Source: Hyperoodon ampullatus
Taxonomy: Eukaryota > Chordata > Mammalia > Artiodactyla > Ziphiidae
NCBI GenBank assembly: GCA_949752795.1
Contig: OX457071.1
Coordinates: forward strand, 30,860,800 to 30,924,799
DNA length: 64,000 nucleotides
Reading direction: 5' to 3'
Part shown: piece by piece, positions 1 to 12,984 of the stretch
Numbering within the stretch: position 1 is the stretch's first letter
How the letters are laid out: every line of letters starts with the position of its first letter
The notes under the pieces: model-generated
What the model saw: only the letters and a program-made list of their open reading frames with translations
Database searches by the model: none
What the model was told of the DNA's origin: nothing
Made by a program: the position numbers and the translations under genes

Positions 1-52
1 GAGAGCCCCGTGTACCGCAAAAAAAAAAAAAAAAAAAAAAAACTTAAAAAAA
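1..52 (+). mobile_element. CHR SINE 3' end, cut by the window edge
   Basis: The first bases GAGAGCCCCGTGTACCGC followed by a long A run are the 3' terminus of the same SINE seen in full at 39380-39590. Confidence 0.85.
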
Positions 53-927
53 AAGCAAAAGTAGTAGGTTCACTGTAGAAAATATGGAAAACAGGAAAAA
101 AGTTAAAAAGGAAACGTGGATCACCCACAAATTCACCAAATGGAGAAGTTATTATTACCATTCTGGAGTATTTTTTCTAGCCTTTTTTTATTATTTTCAT
201 TTATAAAAATATTTTGGTGGAACAAAGTTAAACTCATTTATTATAGGCAGTTTTATATCCTAACGTTTTTAAACTTAACATTACATAGATAATAGTTCCC
301 CATGCCACTGAGTATTGTTTCTCAAACTTGGCTGATCATTGTAGTCGCATGTGATGCATTTTAAACTATTGGTACCTACACCATATCCCAGACCTATTTC
401 ATCTCTGGCCTGTGTACCTTTAAAATGTTCCATGTATGATTCTGGTTCATAGTTAGGGTTAAAATCATTGTTCCAAATTTTATTTTGTTTTTATGACCAC
501 TTTGTTGTTTCTAACTTTTATTCCTGTGAATAAGGCAAAGTTAAATATTTGTGTATACATCTTTGTCAAAATCCCAAATTGCCCTCTATGTTTAAAGGCA
601 AGTCCCTGCGTTAAGTTATGCCCAGTATCCCAGAAGGAAAGTTTTATAACCAACTTGAATATATAAACTTGTAGATAATTTAACTTTAATAGTTATAATA
701 TTTTAATATACTAATTAGTTGCAAAACAAATTCAAAATCACATTTTATGTAAAATGTACTTACTTGCATAAAATTGAAATGGTTGATACATGTCATCTTC
801 CTAACAGAATGACCACCTTTTGAAAGTTTCTTCACAGTGGCAACACTTGAAATTATGAGGTCATTTCGCAGGAATCATGCCTAAATCTGTGTTAACATTC
901 CTTGACTTTTTTTTTTAAAGCATATTC
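53..927. other. Intron, nothing recognised
   Basis: AT-rich KLF12 intronic DNA without a supported gene or repeat. Confidence 0.6.
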
Positions 928-942
928 TCTTTGGTGATTTCT

Positions 943-1159
943 TTTCTTTCTTTCTTTTTTTTTTTTTGCGGTATGTGGACCTCTCACTATTGTGGCCTCT
1001 CCCGTTGCGGAGCACAGGCTCCGGACCCGCAGGCTCAGCGGCCATGGCTCACGGGCCCAGCCGCTCCGCGGCATGTGGGATCTTCCCGGACCGGGGCACG
1101 AACCCGTGTCCCCTGCATCGGCCGGCGGACTCCCAACCACTTGGCCACCAGGGAAGCCC
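943..1159 (-). mobile_element. CHR SINE
   Basis: Complete copy read on the minus strand, from GGGCTTCCCTGGTGGCCAAG to a T-rich (complement of A) tail. The 15-bp target-site duplication TCTTTGGTGATTTCT is at 928-942 and 1160-1174. The frames that span it are not genes. Confidence 0.93.
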
Positions 1160-1337
1160 TCTTTGGTGATTTCTAAAAGTCAACACTGGTGTTGATTGAG
1201 AATTTGCTTTTCAAAATAGCATTTTGTTTTTCAAAATAGAATGATTAGGGATAGACTTTGAATAGACGTATTTACATATATATGGAGAGGGGAGAGAGGG
1301 AAGAAGAGAGAGAGGGAGATGGCAGTGCCCTAGATTC

Positions 1338-1672
1338 TTTTTTTAAAAAAATTTTATTGGAGTATAGCTGATTTATAATGTTGTGAAAGTTTCAGCTGTA
1401 CAGCATAGCAATTCAGTTATACATACACATATATTCATACTTTTTCTGATTCTTTTCCAATATAGGTTATTACACAATATTTAGTAGAGTCCCCTGTGCT
1501 ATACAATAGGTCCTGGTTGGTTAATCTGTTTTAGAGATAGTGTGTGTATGTTAATCCCAAACTCCTAATTTATCCCTCCCCACCTTTCCCCTTTGGTAAC
1601 CATAAGTTTTGCTTTTGAAATCTGTGAGTCTATTTCTGTTTTGTAAATAAGTTCATTTATATCATTCTTTAA
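1338..1672 (-). mobile_element. Old L1 3'-end fragment
   Basis: The plus strand reads ATTTTATTGGAGTATAGCTG, then a pyrimidine-rich CCCTCCCCACCTTTCCCCTT and GAGTCTATTTCTGTTTTG. This is the reverse complement of the 3'UTR of older artiodactyl/cetacean L1s. It is divergent, and no duplication was identified. Confidence 0.75.
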
Positions 1673-3229
1673 AATGTTATTACTTGTTTTAAGGTATTTT
1701 AAGACTGTTGAGACACAGCTCACCAGCATTCCTGAAAGTGTGTATCCATCTACACTGCTGTCCTGCAGCATAATGAAGTGTCTGTTTTACTACAAGCTTG
1801 TCAGCATTACTAGTATCATTTTTTAAATCTTTATTTCTTAGAATTCTGTGTCCCAGCCAGGAGGAATACTGAGCTATTTCCCCTGTCACTGTAAATCATA
1901 GCTGGTTAGCAGGAGTCTTGTCCGGCTGGCAAGTCCTCTTTTGCAATCAGATCAGTTGTCCCCCGTTCTGCCTTCCTATTCCTGCCTTTGTCTTCCCTGA
2001 GGCTCCAGCCTGCCCCTTCTCCCCTTTTGCTCAGACGCTCATCTCCATGGGGAAAATCAACAGGGGCTCGATTTGTACAGTTAATTCTACACCTAAACGT
2101 ATTAATTACGTACGCCTATGTGTGCCTTGTGGCAGTTGCACCTTAACAGGGGACCACTTTAAAAAAAAACCTTTAGACAGTTTCACCCTCTCAGATCCTT
2201 AGAAAGACCTGCGTGCATCTCTACCCCATTTACCAGGAAGCCAAAAGATGAAGCTAAAAGAGTTAGTTTGCATGAGGGCATTTTGCTGATTTGTAGCGGG
2301 CTGGGATGGAATTAAATCCACTGCTTGTGAACAAGTTCTGGAGCATTGCGTTTCTACTTCTGCCACATTCCCATGGTAGCTCCCTCTGATTCCAGGGGTA
2401 GGTGAGAAAAGGTGGATTTCTCTCAACTTTGCTACTTGTCTTGTTTTAGCTTGGTTGTTGATCTCTCTTTAAAGGCATTTTCTATGAGTAGAGAAGCATA
2501 TACAGCCTTCTCTGGACTACTTGCTTGCTTTAAATATCCAAAAAGTAAAACCTACCTTTTGCAAATATACCTCCCTTTACATAAAAAGATTGTGTTATTG
2601 CTTTATATGTTTGTAATATGTTAGGGTTTCCAGTTGTATCATTTGGGTATCTCAGCCTCTCTGGGATCATCTTCTAGTCTCTGAAATTTGATGTATTCCA
2701 GTACTATGAAAAATATCATTATAAAAATAACTCTTTATGGTGAATATTTTGTGAAATCAAAAGCACAGTCCATCTGGTAGCAGACAAGATTAATCTGTTT
2801 GAGAATGGTAAACATTATTGCATATTTTAAAATATGTAACTAGCACAGAACATTTGCCTCAGGCGCTTGACTAAGACTGTGGCTTAGGGTGAAGATTCAA
2901 ATGAACTTTTTATCCCTAAAAGTCTGTAAGACACGTTCCTCTCACGTATAGTGAAACTTTAATATCTTACATCAGTCACTGAATAATAATACCAATTTAA
3001 AACCAAAAGAAGAAAAAAATTAACCATGATGTAGTCAAGATAAGTCTATAACAGTTACCTCTTTTTAAAAAAATGTGCAAGTGTTATGATAATAGTTTTG
3101 GTTTATGAACTTTGCAAAGAATTATAAACAAAATAATAGATAAAATTGAATCTTATCAGTAGCATTAATATTACATTCAAGTTAATTTAGAATCATTAGG
3201 GGACTTTACTTTTTTATTAGAGATTTATA
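1673..3229. other. Intron, nothing recognised
   Basis: KLF12 intron. The open frames here (for example 1918-2202) lack codon bias, known motifs or convincing splice sites. Runs of low complexity are short. Confidence 0.55.
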
Positions 3230-3690
3230 CTTTCAGAATAACTTGGCAGATTGTACTTAAGAATTCCATATACCCACCCTACCCCCCCTTCGCAGTCTCC
3301 CCTATTATTAAAGTCTTGCATTAGTGTAATACTTTGTTAGATTTAATGATTTAATGAACCTATATTGATACATTATTGTTTAGTATCGTCCATAGTTTAC
3401 ATTAAGTTTCATTCTTTGTGTTGTACACTTCTGTGGGTTTTGATAAATGCATAGTGACATGTAACCACCATTGCAGTAACATACAGAAGAGTTTCACTGC
3501 CCTAAAAATCCCCTGTGCTTCTCTTTTTCATCCCTCCCCTCCCTTCCCCCAAGCCCCTGGCAACCACTGATCTTTTTACTCTCTCTATAGTTTTGCCTTT
3601 TCCAAAATGTCATATAGTTGGATTCATAAAATTTATTTTTAAGACATATTTGCATGCTCTTGTGTAGTTCAGTTTGACAGTAATTATAAG
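3230..3690 (-). mobile_element. Ancient L1M fragment
   Basis: The plus strand contains the characteristic run GTTGTACACTTCTGTGGGTT, TTTCACTGCCCTAAAAATCC and CCTGGCAACCACTGATC. These are the reverse complement of the 3' region of old L1M elements. Boundaries are approximate. Confidence 0.75.
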
Positions 3691-5689
3691 AAAATAGGAA
3701 CAAAACTACCTTCTTATACTTCCTTTTTGGACATTTATTGTTGTGACACTATTTCGTTATCTCATTTGACCAGGTAAATGGGATTTAAGTGGCTTAACAT
3801 CTTGAGCACAAATATTCTCATCTAACAAATGCGTTTGAGTCTTCAATGATTATGTTATGTGGTAGAACACAATATTAATTTACATGTAACACATTATATT
3901 TGCATTCAAACAAGTTTGTTAGTCTTTTCGTTGGTTAGGAATGTCTGCTATTAATTTTTTAAATGCACAAATAGAAATGCCTCTGTCCTCTGCCACCCTG
4001 TAGGAGAATCCTCCCCACCTCAGGTATGACCCTAACTTTACAACACATAAGTGCCAAACCAGAATTTCAGCTGTGCAGTCAACTGTTAACATAAATTCTG
4101 ATTGCTTTGGGTAAATAATATGATTCATGAGAGCTCTGGGAAATAAATAGGTCATGGAAAAATATAATAACTAGGAAGTAAGGAAAATTTAGGATAAATT
4201 TAAATGCCTGTATTGAATCCTTTTAGAAGGCTGGCATTTTCAATTTGAATGTGAAAGCATAAAAACACAAATGTAAAGCACAAAGAGTCCATTATGTTAT
4301 GCATATGTTCTGAATTTTCTTAAGGAATCAATCATTTCTTAAACCAGTGCTTGAGAGATTGAGATAAAGCAGTTGAATTAAATATTCATTGAAATATCTT
4401 CCTCTTTAACTCATTCAGTACTTTTGAAAACAAGTTCCAGATTGTAAACATAGGCTATTTCTACTTGTTGCCTTTTATTCTCTCATCCGTACTTTTAGAA
4501 AAATTACAATTTGTTTTTCCTTTTTTGAGTATACTTTGCTTTAATTTTTTCTTGGTCAGGTTTACAAATTCACACTTTTACAGCAACTGTAGTTAAGAGT
4601 TTGCTCTTAACATGAAGAATAAAGAAGAAAAATCACTAGGCTTGAAAGAAAGGTGAATGATGACCATCAGGGCCCATGCGAGACAAATTTTGAAAAATAG
4701 GCCTTCCTTTTTAGTAAAATAACACAATAGAGAGGAAAGCGAAGTATACTTGTTTCTTCACAAATTGATGTTTGGTGCCTTTCACACTTTGAGCAAAAAT
4801 GACCTGTCAGAGTTGAGCAGGTTGCTTGCTTGAACCATGGTGCTCATATTTTTAAATTTTCATTTACTAATGTGGAAAACTAAGACATGTACCTATTGTG
4901 CATTTCATGTACAAAGAGGAATTCTACTCTTTAAATAAAGTGTATTTGCATTTAAAATAATGCAGTATAACAAAAGCTCAATGATAACAGGGTATGGAGT
5001 CATAGTTTATTCCCTTTTTTACATGAAGTGCACAGTAAGTTTCTTTAAGCACCTCCCATAGAAAGTGCACATTCAACTACTCACCAAGTCAGTGAAACTT
5101 ACATAAACTAAATTTCTACCGAGACACAAGAAACAAATAAAGCTCTACTGTTTCATCTCATGATAAGACTGTTGAAGAATAGCCAACATCCCAAAACAAT
5201 TATTTTAATATAGTTATGTATTATTGTCATAATGGATACAAACTGAACTATGGATTGATAGGCGATATTTATATAGTGGAATTAACAAATCAGACCAGTC
5301 AATTAAAATGTATTCCGTCAACTATTACATGCTCATCCTGTGGGCCAATCTAATTAAGCTAAAAAAAATAGAGAAAAAAAATTTAAATAATGTCAAATGA
5401 CTGTCTTGTGCATTTTAAGAGAGGATGTGTTTGTTTAAAATTTTATGTGGAACCTGAAAATGCTTACGATATTTCTACATGTTCAGCTTACTTTTGTAAC
5501 ATATATCTTGTTTGGTTGTTTAGCAAACACTGTCCCTCTACAGTGGCTGTATTATGCCATCCTGCCTCAGAATATATCTTATGCTGAGTTCATGGAGCTA
5601 TAGTAATAGATCAGGTTCTGTTGGGAATTTTAGTTCTAAAAGGGGAAGCTCATTTACTTCTGTTCCACAATTCTCAGAATTACTTAAAA
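3691..5689. other. Intron, nothing recognised
   Basis: AT-rich KLF12 intron with no repeat or exon I can support. Confidence 0.55.
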
Positions 5690-5888
5690 GCACTTAATGA
5701 CCTAAATTCAATCTTTACAACAGTTGTGTGAGTTTGGAAGTAATATTACTCTTTTATAGGTGGATAAACGCAGACCTAGAGAATTTTAATGATGACACCA
5801 TGACTGTACAGCTAATAAGTAACAGGGCAGGTCATGAATTCAAGTCTTTTGTGTCCAAATCAAATTTTCTGTCTCTAATAACCACATA
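5690..5888 (-). mobile_element. MIR SINE
   Basis: TTTACAACAGTTGTGTGAGT, CTTTTATAGGTGGATAAACG and ATTCAAGTCTTTTGTGTCC follow the reverse complement of the MIR core. Confidence 0.7.
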
Positions 5889-6069
5889 ACAGGCTATAAA
5901 GCGCAGATTCTTATAACCGTGAAGCCATGAGCTTTGTAACAGAAGGCAAGTCACTCTACAGTCTTCTAAATGCTGCCATGAAATGATTTCTCAAAAAACT
6001 TTTATAAAGTTGGAAAGATAAAATTAAACATAATCTTTTTAGGCTTTAAATGCTGCTTGCTGGCCTGCT

Positions 6070-6180
6070 GGCTCCCTGGCTGGCTGGATGAATAGATGAA
6101 TGGAGAGATGGAAGGATGGATATAGATAGTTGGGCACATCCTGTTTGTGTGTGTGTCTGTGTGTGCTCGTGTGTATATGC
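6070..6180. repeat. Degenerate (GGAT)n and (GT)n simple repeats
   Basis: TGGATGAATAGATGAATGG-type units precede a TGTGTGTGTGTCTGTGTGTG run. Confidence 0.75.
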
Positions 6181-6269
6181 ATAAATATTATGCTAGTTCT
6201 CTGACAATCCCTGATGCCTTTAAAGATGAAACAGCTTATAAATCTTGGATAACATTTAGCAGGATATTA

Positions 6270-6400
6270 CCCAAGTGGTCCTCAACCAAACGTAAGAGTC
6301 TCTGGAGGGCTTTCTAGAGATGAGGTGGTGTTCATATATATTTTTTCTCCTTTTAAGATTACCAGGTGATCAAAATACATGACAAGCCTTAAAAACCCAT
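6270..6400 (+). mobile_element. Possible MER5A fragment
   Basis: GTGGTCCTCAACCAAACGTA, TCTCTGGAGGGCTTTCTAGA and ACCAGGTGATCAAAATACAT follow the order of MER5A (GTGGTTCTCAAAC..., CTGGAGGGCTTG..., CCAGGTGATGC...), but are strongly diverged. Confidence 0.4.
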
Positions 6401-9400
6401 ATTCACGTGAGGACTGTAAAAAGATTCAGCTGATGGCAGTGGCTGACTGTAGGAAACCCATCAGGTGCTCTGAGTTCTCACACAGAGAAAGTTTTAGGTA
6501 CATTTTTGCATTTATTTAACAAAATGCCTAAAGCTGAAGTTACATTTCAAAACGTTTATTCAGGAAAAAGATGATCTCATTAGAACAGCTCACATGTAAT
6601 CCCCAGATCACTGAAGGGAATATGTTCACTGGAATATTGTGCATTATATTTTATTGAGTGGATTATTTTGAATCAAACTGGCCTTCAGACTTTTGAAGAA
6701 ATATTATTAGGTAGCAGTATAATCCTATTTATATTTATCTTTAGGTTTTTCACACACCTTTTTTAAATGAAGTATATTGTTACATTTACCTTGTCAGACT
6801 TTTGTGTGTGTTTATGCATTTATTTCTCAAGGTATATGTGAAAGGCTAAAAAATTACTTTATTGTGGACCCCCTCCAAGAAACATTATATCATTTCTTGG
6901 AAAATGAAATTAATTACTCTCATTCTCTTTGACAAAAATGCAGCGTGCCCTTCAATCTTCACATCCTTAGAAGGAATTCTGTTTCTGTTGATAATATTAA
7001 ATATAGTTTAAATGTTTGATCATCTTTTCCACCCCAGGGTCATCAACAGGAAAAATTCAGCTAAAGTCATTGCTCCCAGGCAAAAATCTTGATGGGGTTT
7101 TATTTAAAACAAACAAACAACAAAACAACAGCAATGCTTAGCGGATGCTGCTGTGAGTTGTCCATCAATGTTGTATCAAGAATTGAGTAGTTAGTGACCA
7201 AGGGCAGAATTTTAGTATGAAATCCTTTCTTACAAAATTTTCTTGTCCTAATTGTGCATACAACTTTTCTTTGTGATATCTGGTCTTTTCAGTGTCCCTG
7301 CCTCTTAGAGGCTGTTTCCTGGTAACACAGCCATATCTTTTCTCACTTTCTCAAATCTGTGTAGTCCTTTTATTTAATTTCTAACTGCTATAAATGCTGC
7401 TTGTTTGGTGTTTTCCCATGGTTTCCCCAGCTTTCCTTCTCTCTCTTGGCTGCTCTCCCATTGCTACACGTTTATGCATTCATATCTCGGAATCAATATG
7501 TTTCCATTTTCCAGTGTCCAAAAGCCAAGAAATGAATTCTAATAATGATTTCAGGATCAAGCCTTTCAGGTCTTTTCTTTTTCCTAAAAGGAGGAGGAAG
7601 CGTATACCTCAACTGTTTGGGAAACATATTTATGCAGTGTTGCTGGTCTTACGTGTACGTATGTGCAGCTTGAAGCTGGAATTATGGATGGTTTACTGGC
7701 CACATTATCACAGTAGAAGTGATTGGTATGGGCTATGAGAATATGTTATGTCAACACTGTAAACGGATGAATGGTATGATCAGGGTTTTGTCCTCTTTAT
7801 ACTGATGAGGCATTGTTTTTGGATATGCTGGCTGCATTTCAACTGCTACGTGTGAAATAGGAACCAGCGTGTGCCTCTGTGATGTTTACACTTATAAATT
7901 TATGCATAACATGTCTAACGTTCCCAAATAAGATACGTCTGTTGTCCAAAGGTTTGAGTGATCCTTCCTAATTTTTATGAGCATTTTCTGTATTTTGGTT
8001 TGAGCTCATGCAAAAGCTATGTAGTTCTCAAGTATTTGAAAGCACCTAGGGGCTCTTAGTATTGGGTCTTCCTAGCTTTCTGGTATGTACAGCAGTATTA
8101 CAAGAGGAATGCTCTTCCTCTATTGTTGTAAAACAGCTTAAGGAGTAAAATTTTTTTTTAGTGAGGGATTAAGCAGATACCTACAAAGTATGGACTCGTG
8201 TTCATAATCTACAGAAGTCTTAAGCAGTTTGCAAATCTCAGTGAAGCTTGATGCCTCAGAAGCCCTCTATTTACAGATAAGCTCCATGTTTACCTCCTGT
8301 ATTGTCGTAGTCTACGAAAGCACTCTTTCATTTACTTTATGAAAAGTTTCTACAATGATGAATTGCACCTCAGCCTTTGGTTTATAAACCTATGTTAGAA
8401 CCTTGTGTCTAAGTGTAATTGGGAAGAAAAAAATTCGTGATGGAAATAGTCACTATTTCCAAAATTAGAATTTTGGAGAGAAATTAATCAAGGCTATATT
8501 TGAAAACAAACTATGTTTGATAATTTGTGCTTAATGACATATTTTATAATTTTAATGACCAACCAACTGGGATATTTTATGAAAGCAGCCTCAACAAAGA
8601 ATTTCTATATGGGTATGACATACTAATAAGAAACATCCTACATTGTTCTACAGAGAAATTAAATGATAATACTGGGTACAAATTGAAATAGTGTTCTAGT
8701 TAGAAGAGTAGATAATGCTAATAGCTTTTTATAAAAGTTGCTCTGTTTATGGTGTTTCTTTTCTTTTGTTTCTTAATATCTGAGAATATTTAAATTCTTA
8801 TTTCTCAATTTCAGCACATGAAATGAAATCTTGTCATTTAGAATTTTATGCAGTAGATATTTTGGATGCTTCATTTTGATATTTTCTAATTCTTTTCTTT
8901 TGGTGGGTAAGTAACCATGTTAGCTTAGAAGCAAAAAAAAAAAAACAAAACAATAAAACATCAACCCATTTTCCTGTTTAGTTGATCTGGTACCATTGTT
9001 TAGCTTATTTTCTTTCTTTTCTCATTGTTGCTAAATAAAATGCCCTTGCACTATTGTATTTCCTGAATGGAGCTATAATTTATATTCTATAAAGAAAGAT
9101 TTGAAGAAGCATGTTTTGTTCCTTTAAGTGTATGCTCAAGCTTTGAGGGGACTAGCAAACCAAAATCTTTTATTAAACAAAGAATGAAATGAACCAATTT
9201 AATATAATTTTAGGCATTGTTGTTCTCATACCATAGTGAAGCTGGAAAAAAAAGGTTTTGGTCTTCATATATTAGAACAATAATGTCTACGTTAGCCTGG
9301 TCAAATTAGATATAACCAAAAATAATCTTTTGTAGTCTAACTCTCTGTTAAGGCTAGACGGACACCTGCTAATTTGGGGGCCATTTTAGGCCTTGGAAAT

Positions 9401-9945
9401 AGACATTTAGTGACTATTTCTTGAATTTATGAGTGAATAGGTATAAAAATAAATTATATTCATGCTCAGTAATAACACACTGAGCCCATTAGTCTGGGTG
9501 GAATCTTGGATTCTTTATTATTCTTTATTATTAAATTTTGCTCATTAAAACTTGAAAGCATGAAAACAAACTTGGACAAAATTATTATCATTGCCTTAAA
9601 TTACACAGCACAAGCATAGGCAACTTAAGATTTACAGAATAAGCTTTTCCTAAAATTATTTCCTAAAAAATGTCTGTTGTATTTCTGTATATTATTTTGA
9701 GAAAAACTTTTTCATTGCTATGAGCTCAGTTATAATCCAGTTATTAGAAATAGTTTGTATTCAATAATTTAGCAAACGGGTGTGGGAGGTTGGAGAATTG
9801 TATGCCCTGTTTTAATGCTCCAAATGAGAATGATACGATGGCTCTTGCACCAAATATGAAAGTTGAAATGTCGTGGTGAGTTTCCCCTGTGTTGTTGCCA
9901 GGTAATATTATGCCTGCAGATTATTAGAGTGTTGAGTAAGGGGTT
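6401..9945. other. Intron, nothing recognised
   Basis: Long AT-rich KLF12 intron free of young SINEs and L1s. The 114-codon frame at 7394-7738 has no recognisable domain. Short A runs occur at about 8932-8945. Confidence 0.55.
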
Positions 9946-10070
9946 AGAATCATGAAATTGTAGAATTTTAGAGTGGAAAGGCTATCTAAGCTTATCTAAT
10001 CAAAATTCCCGTTAGTTTATAACCAAGGAAACTGAGACTCTTAAGTGCAGTGATGGGTCAGACAAACAGA
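9946..10070. mobile_element. Ancient MIR3/L3-type fragment
   Basis: AATCATGAAATTGTAGAATT and TTAGAGTGGAAAGGCTATCT, followed by ACCAAGGAAACTGAGACTC, recall the ancient ...GAGCTGGAAGG...GAGGAAACTGAGGC repeat. The family is uncertain. Confidence 0.45.
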
Positions 10071-10416
10071 GCAAATGTTTTTAATTGAAGAGGTTGTATT
10101 TATGCTGTCTTAAGAAGATAATATTTTGCATTCTGAACTGGTCTTTCAGAAGATTTTATGTAAAATCACTGTTCATTTTGAGGTTCCTGTGGCTTCTTTT
10201 CTCCTCCGTAGTGTATTTCCCTGGATTTTGACAATGATGTCTGTCGCCCTCCCAATCGTCTTACTCTGTTGTGCTTTTGTACTCTCCACTTTAATTATGA
10301 CGACTGTCCGAGCGGTTCTTCAGATATTTGGAGAGCAAATTAATGTTCTGTAGCAATAAGAGAAATATTAAGAAACATTCAAGTCATCAATCATCCCTCT
10401 ATTTTTCTCCCCACAG
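10071..10416. other. Exon-proximal intron, possibly conserved
   Basis: The 350 bp before the KLF12 exon carry several CpGs at 10248-10315 in an otherwise CpG-poor intron. An open frame (10126-10353) is hydrophobic but has no supporting splice or start context. The exon acceptor pyrimidine tract lies at about 10397-10416. Confidence 0.5.
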
Positions 10417-10963
10417 TCTCCAAACGTCCACAACTACCCCGATATGGAAGCTGTTCCCCTGTTGCTAAATAATGTGAAAGGGGAACCCCCGGAGGACCCG
10501 TTATGCGTAGATCACTTCCAGACACAAACTGAGCCAGTGGACTTGTCCATCAACAAAGCCAGGACATCCCCCACAGCCGTTTCCTCCTCCCCTGTTTCCA
10601 TGACAGCGTCCGCCTCCTCCCCTTCTTCAACTTCAACCTCTTCGTCGTCTTCTAGTCGTCCAGCCTCATCCCCAACTGTTATAACATCAGTATCTTCAGC
10701 ATCATCGTCGTCAACGGTATTAACTCCAGGGCCCCTTGTTGCCTCTGCCTCTGGTGTGGGAGGCCAGCAGTTTTTGCACATTATCCATCCCGTTCCGCCT
10801 TCAAGTCCCATGAATTTACAGTCTAACAAACTGAGTCACGTTCACCGCATCCCCGTGGTGGTCCAGTCGGTGCCTGTTGTCTACACAGCTGTGCGGTCAC
10901 CTGGAAATGTGAACAACACTATCGTCGTACCACTTTTGGAGGATGGGAGAAGCCATGGCAAAG
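10417..10963 (+). CDS. KLF12: KLF12 internal coding exon (repression domain, PVDLS motif)
   Basis: This exon encodes 182 codons plus one base of Kruppel-like factor 12, a nuclear C2H2 zinc-finger repressor (AP-2rep) that binds CACCC/GC boxes. The translation opens SPNVHNYPDMEAVPLLLNN and contains VKGE, a SUMO-type psiKxE site (Lys codon 10477-10479). The CtBP-binding motif PVDLS is encoded at 10534-10548. A long Ser/Thr/Ala-rich tract follows, then a conserved block including FLHIIHPVPPSSPMNLQSNK. The acceptor is a pyrimidine tract ending CCCCACAG at 10416, entering at codon phase 0. The donor is AAAG|GTAAGA after 10963, leaving one base of the next codon. The open frame runs past the donor to 11043, but that extension is intronic. 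By comparison with human KLF12 (from memory) the exon covers roughly residues 42-223 of 402. No zinc finger is encoded here. The match is close and unambiguous against KLF3 and KLF8, which share only the PVDLS region. Confidence 0.97.
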
Positions 10964-12984
10964 GTAAGAGACACAAGCAAGCCTTGATTTATTTCAGCAA
11001 TAACTCTTCATTTATTCATTTATTAGCGGACCCTAAGTCGTAGGCAAACACACTACATCCAAGGAAGTTCTGTGCAGAACGACACAGGAGCCAGCTGATC
11101 CACTGCTGAGTAGAGCACAGTTTAGTAGAAACTAACCTCATATTTATATAGGTATATGCTTCAGTATTACTTAGTCCATATTTCTATATATCAAGTCATT
11201 TAATGTCAGAATTCAAATACCTAAATTTGCAAAATATTTTTACCTTCAAGTGCTCAAATAGAAAGTTCAGTCTATAGTCAGTGTAACAGCTTGTGAGATG
11301 TAAATGTGTAAATCCCTTGTAGAGGTTAACCACTGTGAAATTTTAAAAAAGTGTGTCAGGATGTTTCTTCTTTCAGTTGTTCAGTCTGTAACTTACATGT
11401 CTGGCAATAATATAAAATTCCATGAAGTTCAGTGGTTGGAACCTGATCATTCACTTTTGAGTAACTTGTAAATTAAGTTGCCATTAAAGTAATTCTAAAG
11501 TTAGGTGTTTGGCTACAAATGTGTTACGTAGCTTGAGTTCTTATCTTCATCCAAGTCTAAGTTTTTATTTTAAATAGCAGGAAGCCTCCATATGATAGAA
11601 ATAATTCAAAATGCAGTATTAATATTTCCTTCTGGGGGTTAGAAGGCAGAAAGATACTCTGTTACATGACTATGTAATAATACCAAGTTAACTATATGTG
11701 ATAGCTGATCATGAAGTTGTTTCTTCTTCTAAGTTCTTTTTGTTTCATTTTTAAATAGAAGGAATTATAATAATATCATGGTGTTGATTTTTCTTCCCTT
11801 TCTATGAATCTAAAAAAATAAGCCACCCTTCTATAGAGATGTAAAATGCCTATAATCATCAACTCATATGTGTGTATTTTGTCTTCAGAGTCTAGAAATG
11901 ACGATGGATTAAGACTTAGATTGCATTACTTTTTGCTTTGATAGCATATTACTTCCGAGGCCCTTAATTAAAATATGATGGGTGAATACATAAAACACTG
12001 CCTTCGTGTAAAATACTAGTAAACATAGTTGTTCTGGTTCTTGTATCAGGTAGGATTCAGTGCATAGGAATAACATTTGGTCATGAACTTGGAGATTTTT
12101 GCAAACATACATTACAAAATTGTGCATTCATCTTTTGCTAGTTACTATTTTATCTGCAGTGAGTTTCTTCATAGCACATGACAAGTTTCATCTTCCCAGT
12201 TTTACCACCTGAAAAATCTTGTGCTTTACAGCAGTCAGAGGTTTAAACTTCAAACTTGAGATCCAGACGCTCTGCTTACCTGACAACCTTTTTTTTTCTT
12301 TTTTTTTTTTTTTTGGTGCTTTTATGGGCAAAGGCCAGGAAGTAGTCCCACCACCATCTTTGTGAGCAGGTAGAAGAAAAAGAGGAAGAAGTGAGTCTTT
12401 ACATAGATTTTTCTTGAGTCGAACCTTCTTTGATATTACTAATACTTCTGATCCAAATGAGCTAATTGATTCGAATAATAATAACATAACTAAAGGCCAT
12501 ATTAGGTATTTATTTTCCCGTATAATTTACAGATGTGCTTTAAGTTTTTTAAGAATTAGGAATTAACAACTAGAAAAATTATAACCTTGTGTATTACATT
12601 ATATATGTGTATACCATAGAACCCAATCTTTTTGCAATAACACTTATGAAAAATATTGCTTTCATTGTGAAGGTGATTGATAAGGATTTTAACACCGTTC
12701 ATGACCTGTTTTTACAATTTTCATGCTCTAAAGAAGGAAACAAAAGAGATATCTCTTTTATTTGCCATTATTTTATGGGAGAGATTACTTTTATTTAAAG
12801 TTTACTACCAAAATTTAATTTTCTGGAAAATTTATCTTTGCAGAAGAACTGTGTTAAGTAAGACTCATGCTGTAATTTGTTCTCTACATGAGTATATTTG
12901 TTAGTTTCACGCAGTGTTTTCTAAGTAGTTTCCTCATATCAAGAGTAAACATTTATATAACCATAAACACACTAAACTATAATG
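10964..12984. other. Intron, nothing recognised
   Basis: AT-rich KLF12 intron with a T-rich run at about 12289-12315. Confidence 0.55.

Noticed and set aside
10126..10353. 75-codon hydrophobic frame upstream of the exon
   Set aside because: No splice signals or homology; more likely conserved intronic sequence by chance open.
10512..10829. 105-codon antisense frame in the KLF12 exon
   Set aside because: It mirrors the Ser-rich repetitive codons of the sense exon and is low-complexity acidic; no independent evidence.
10964..11043. Continuation of the KLF12 open frame (GKRHKQALIYFSNNSSF...)
   Set aside because: It lies beyond a strong GTAAGA donor, and the protein resumes correctly at 48977, so it is intronic read-through.
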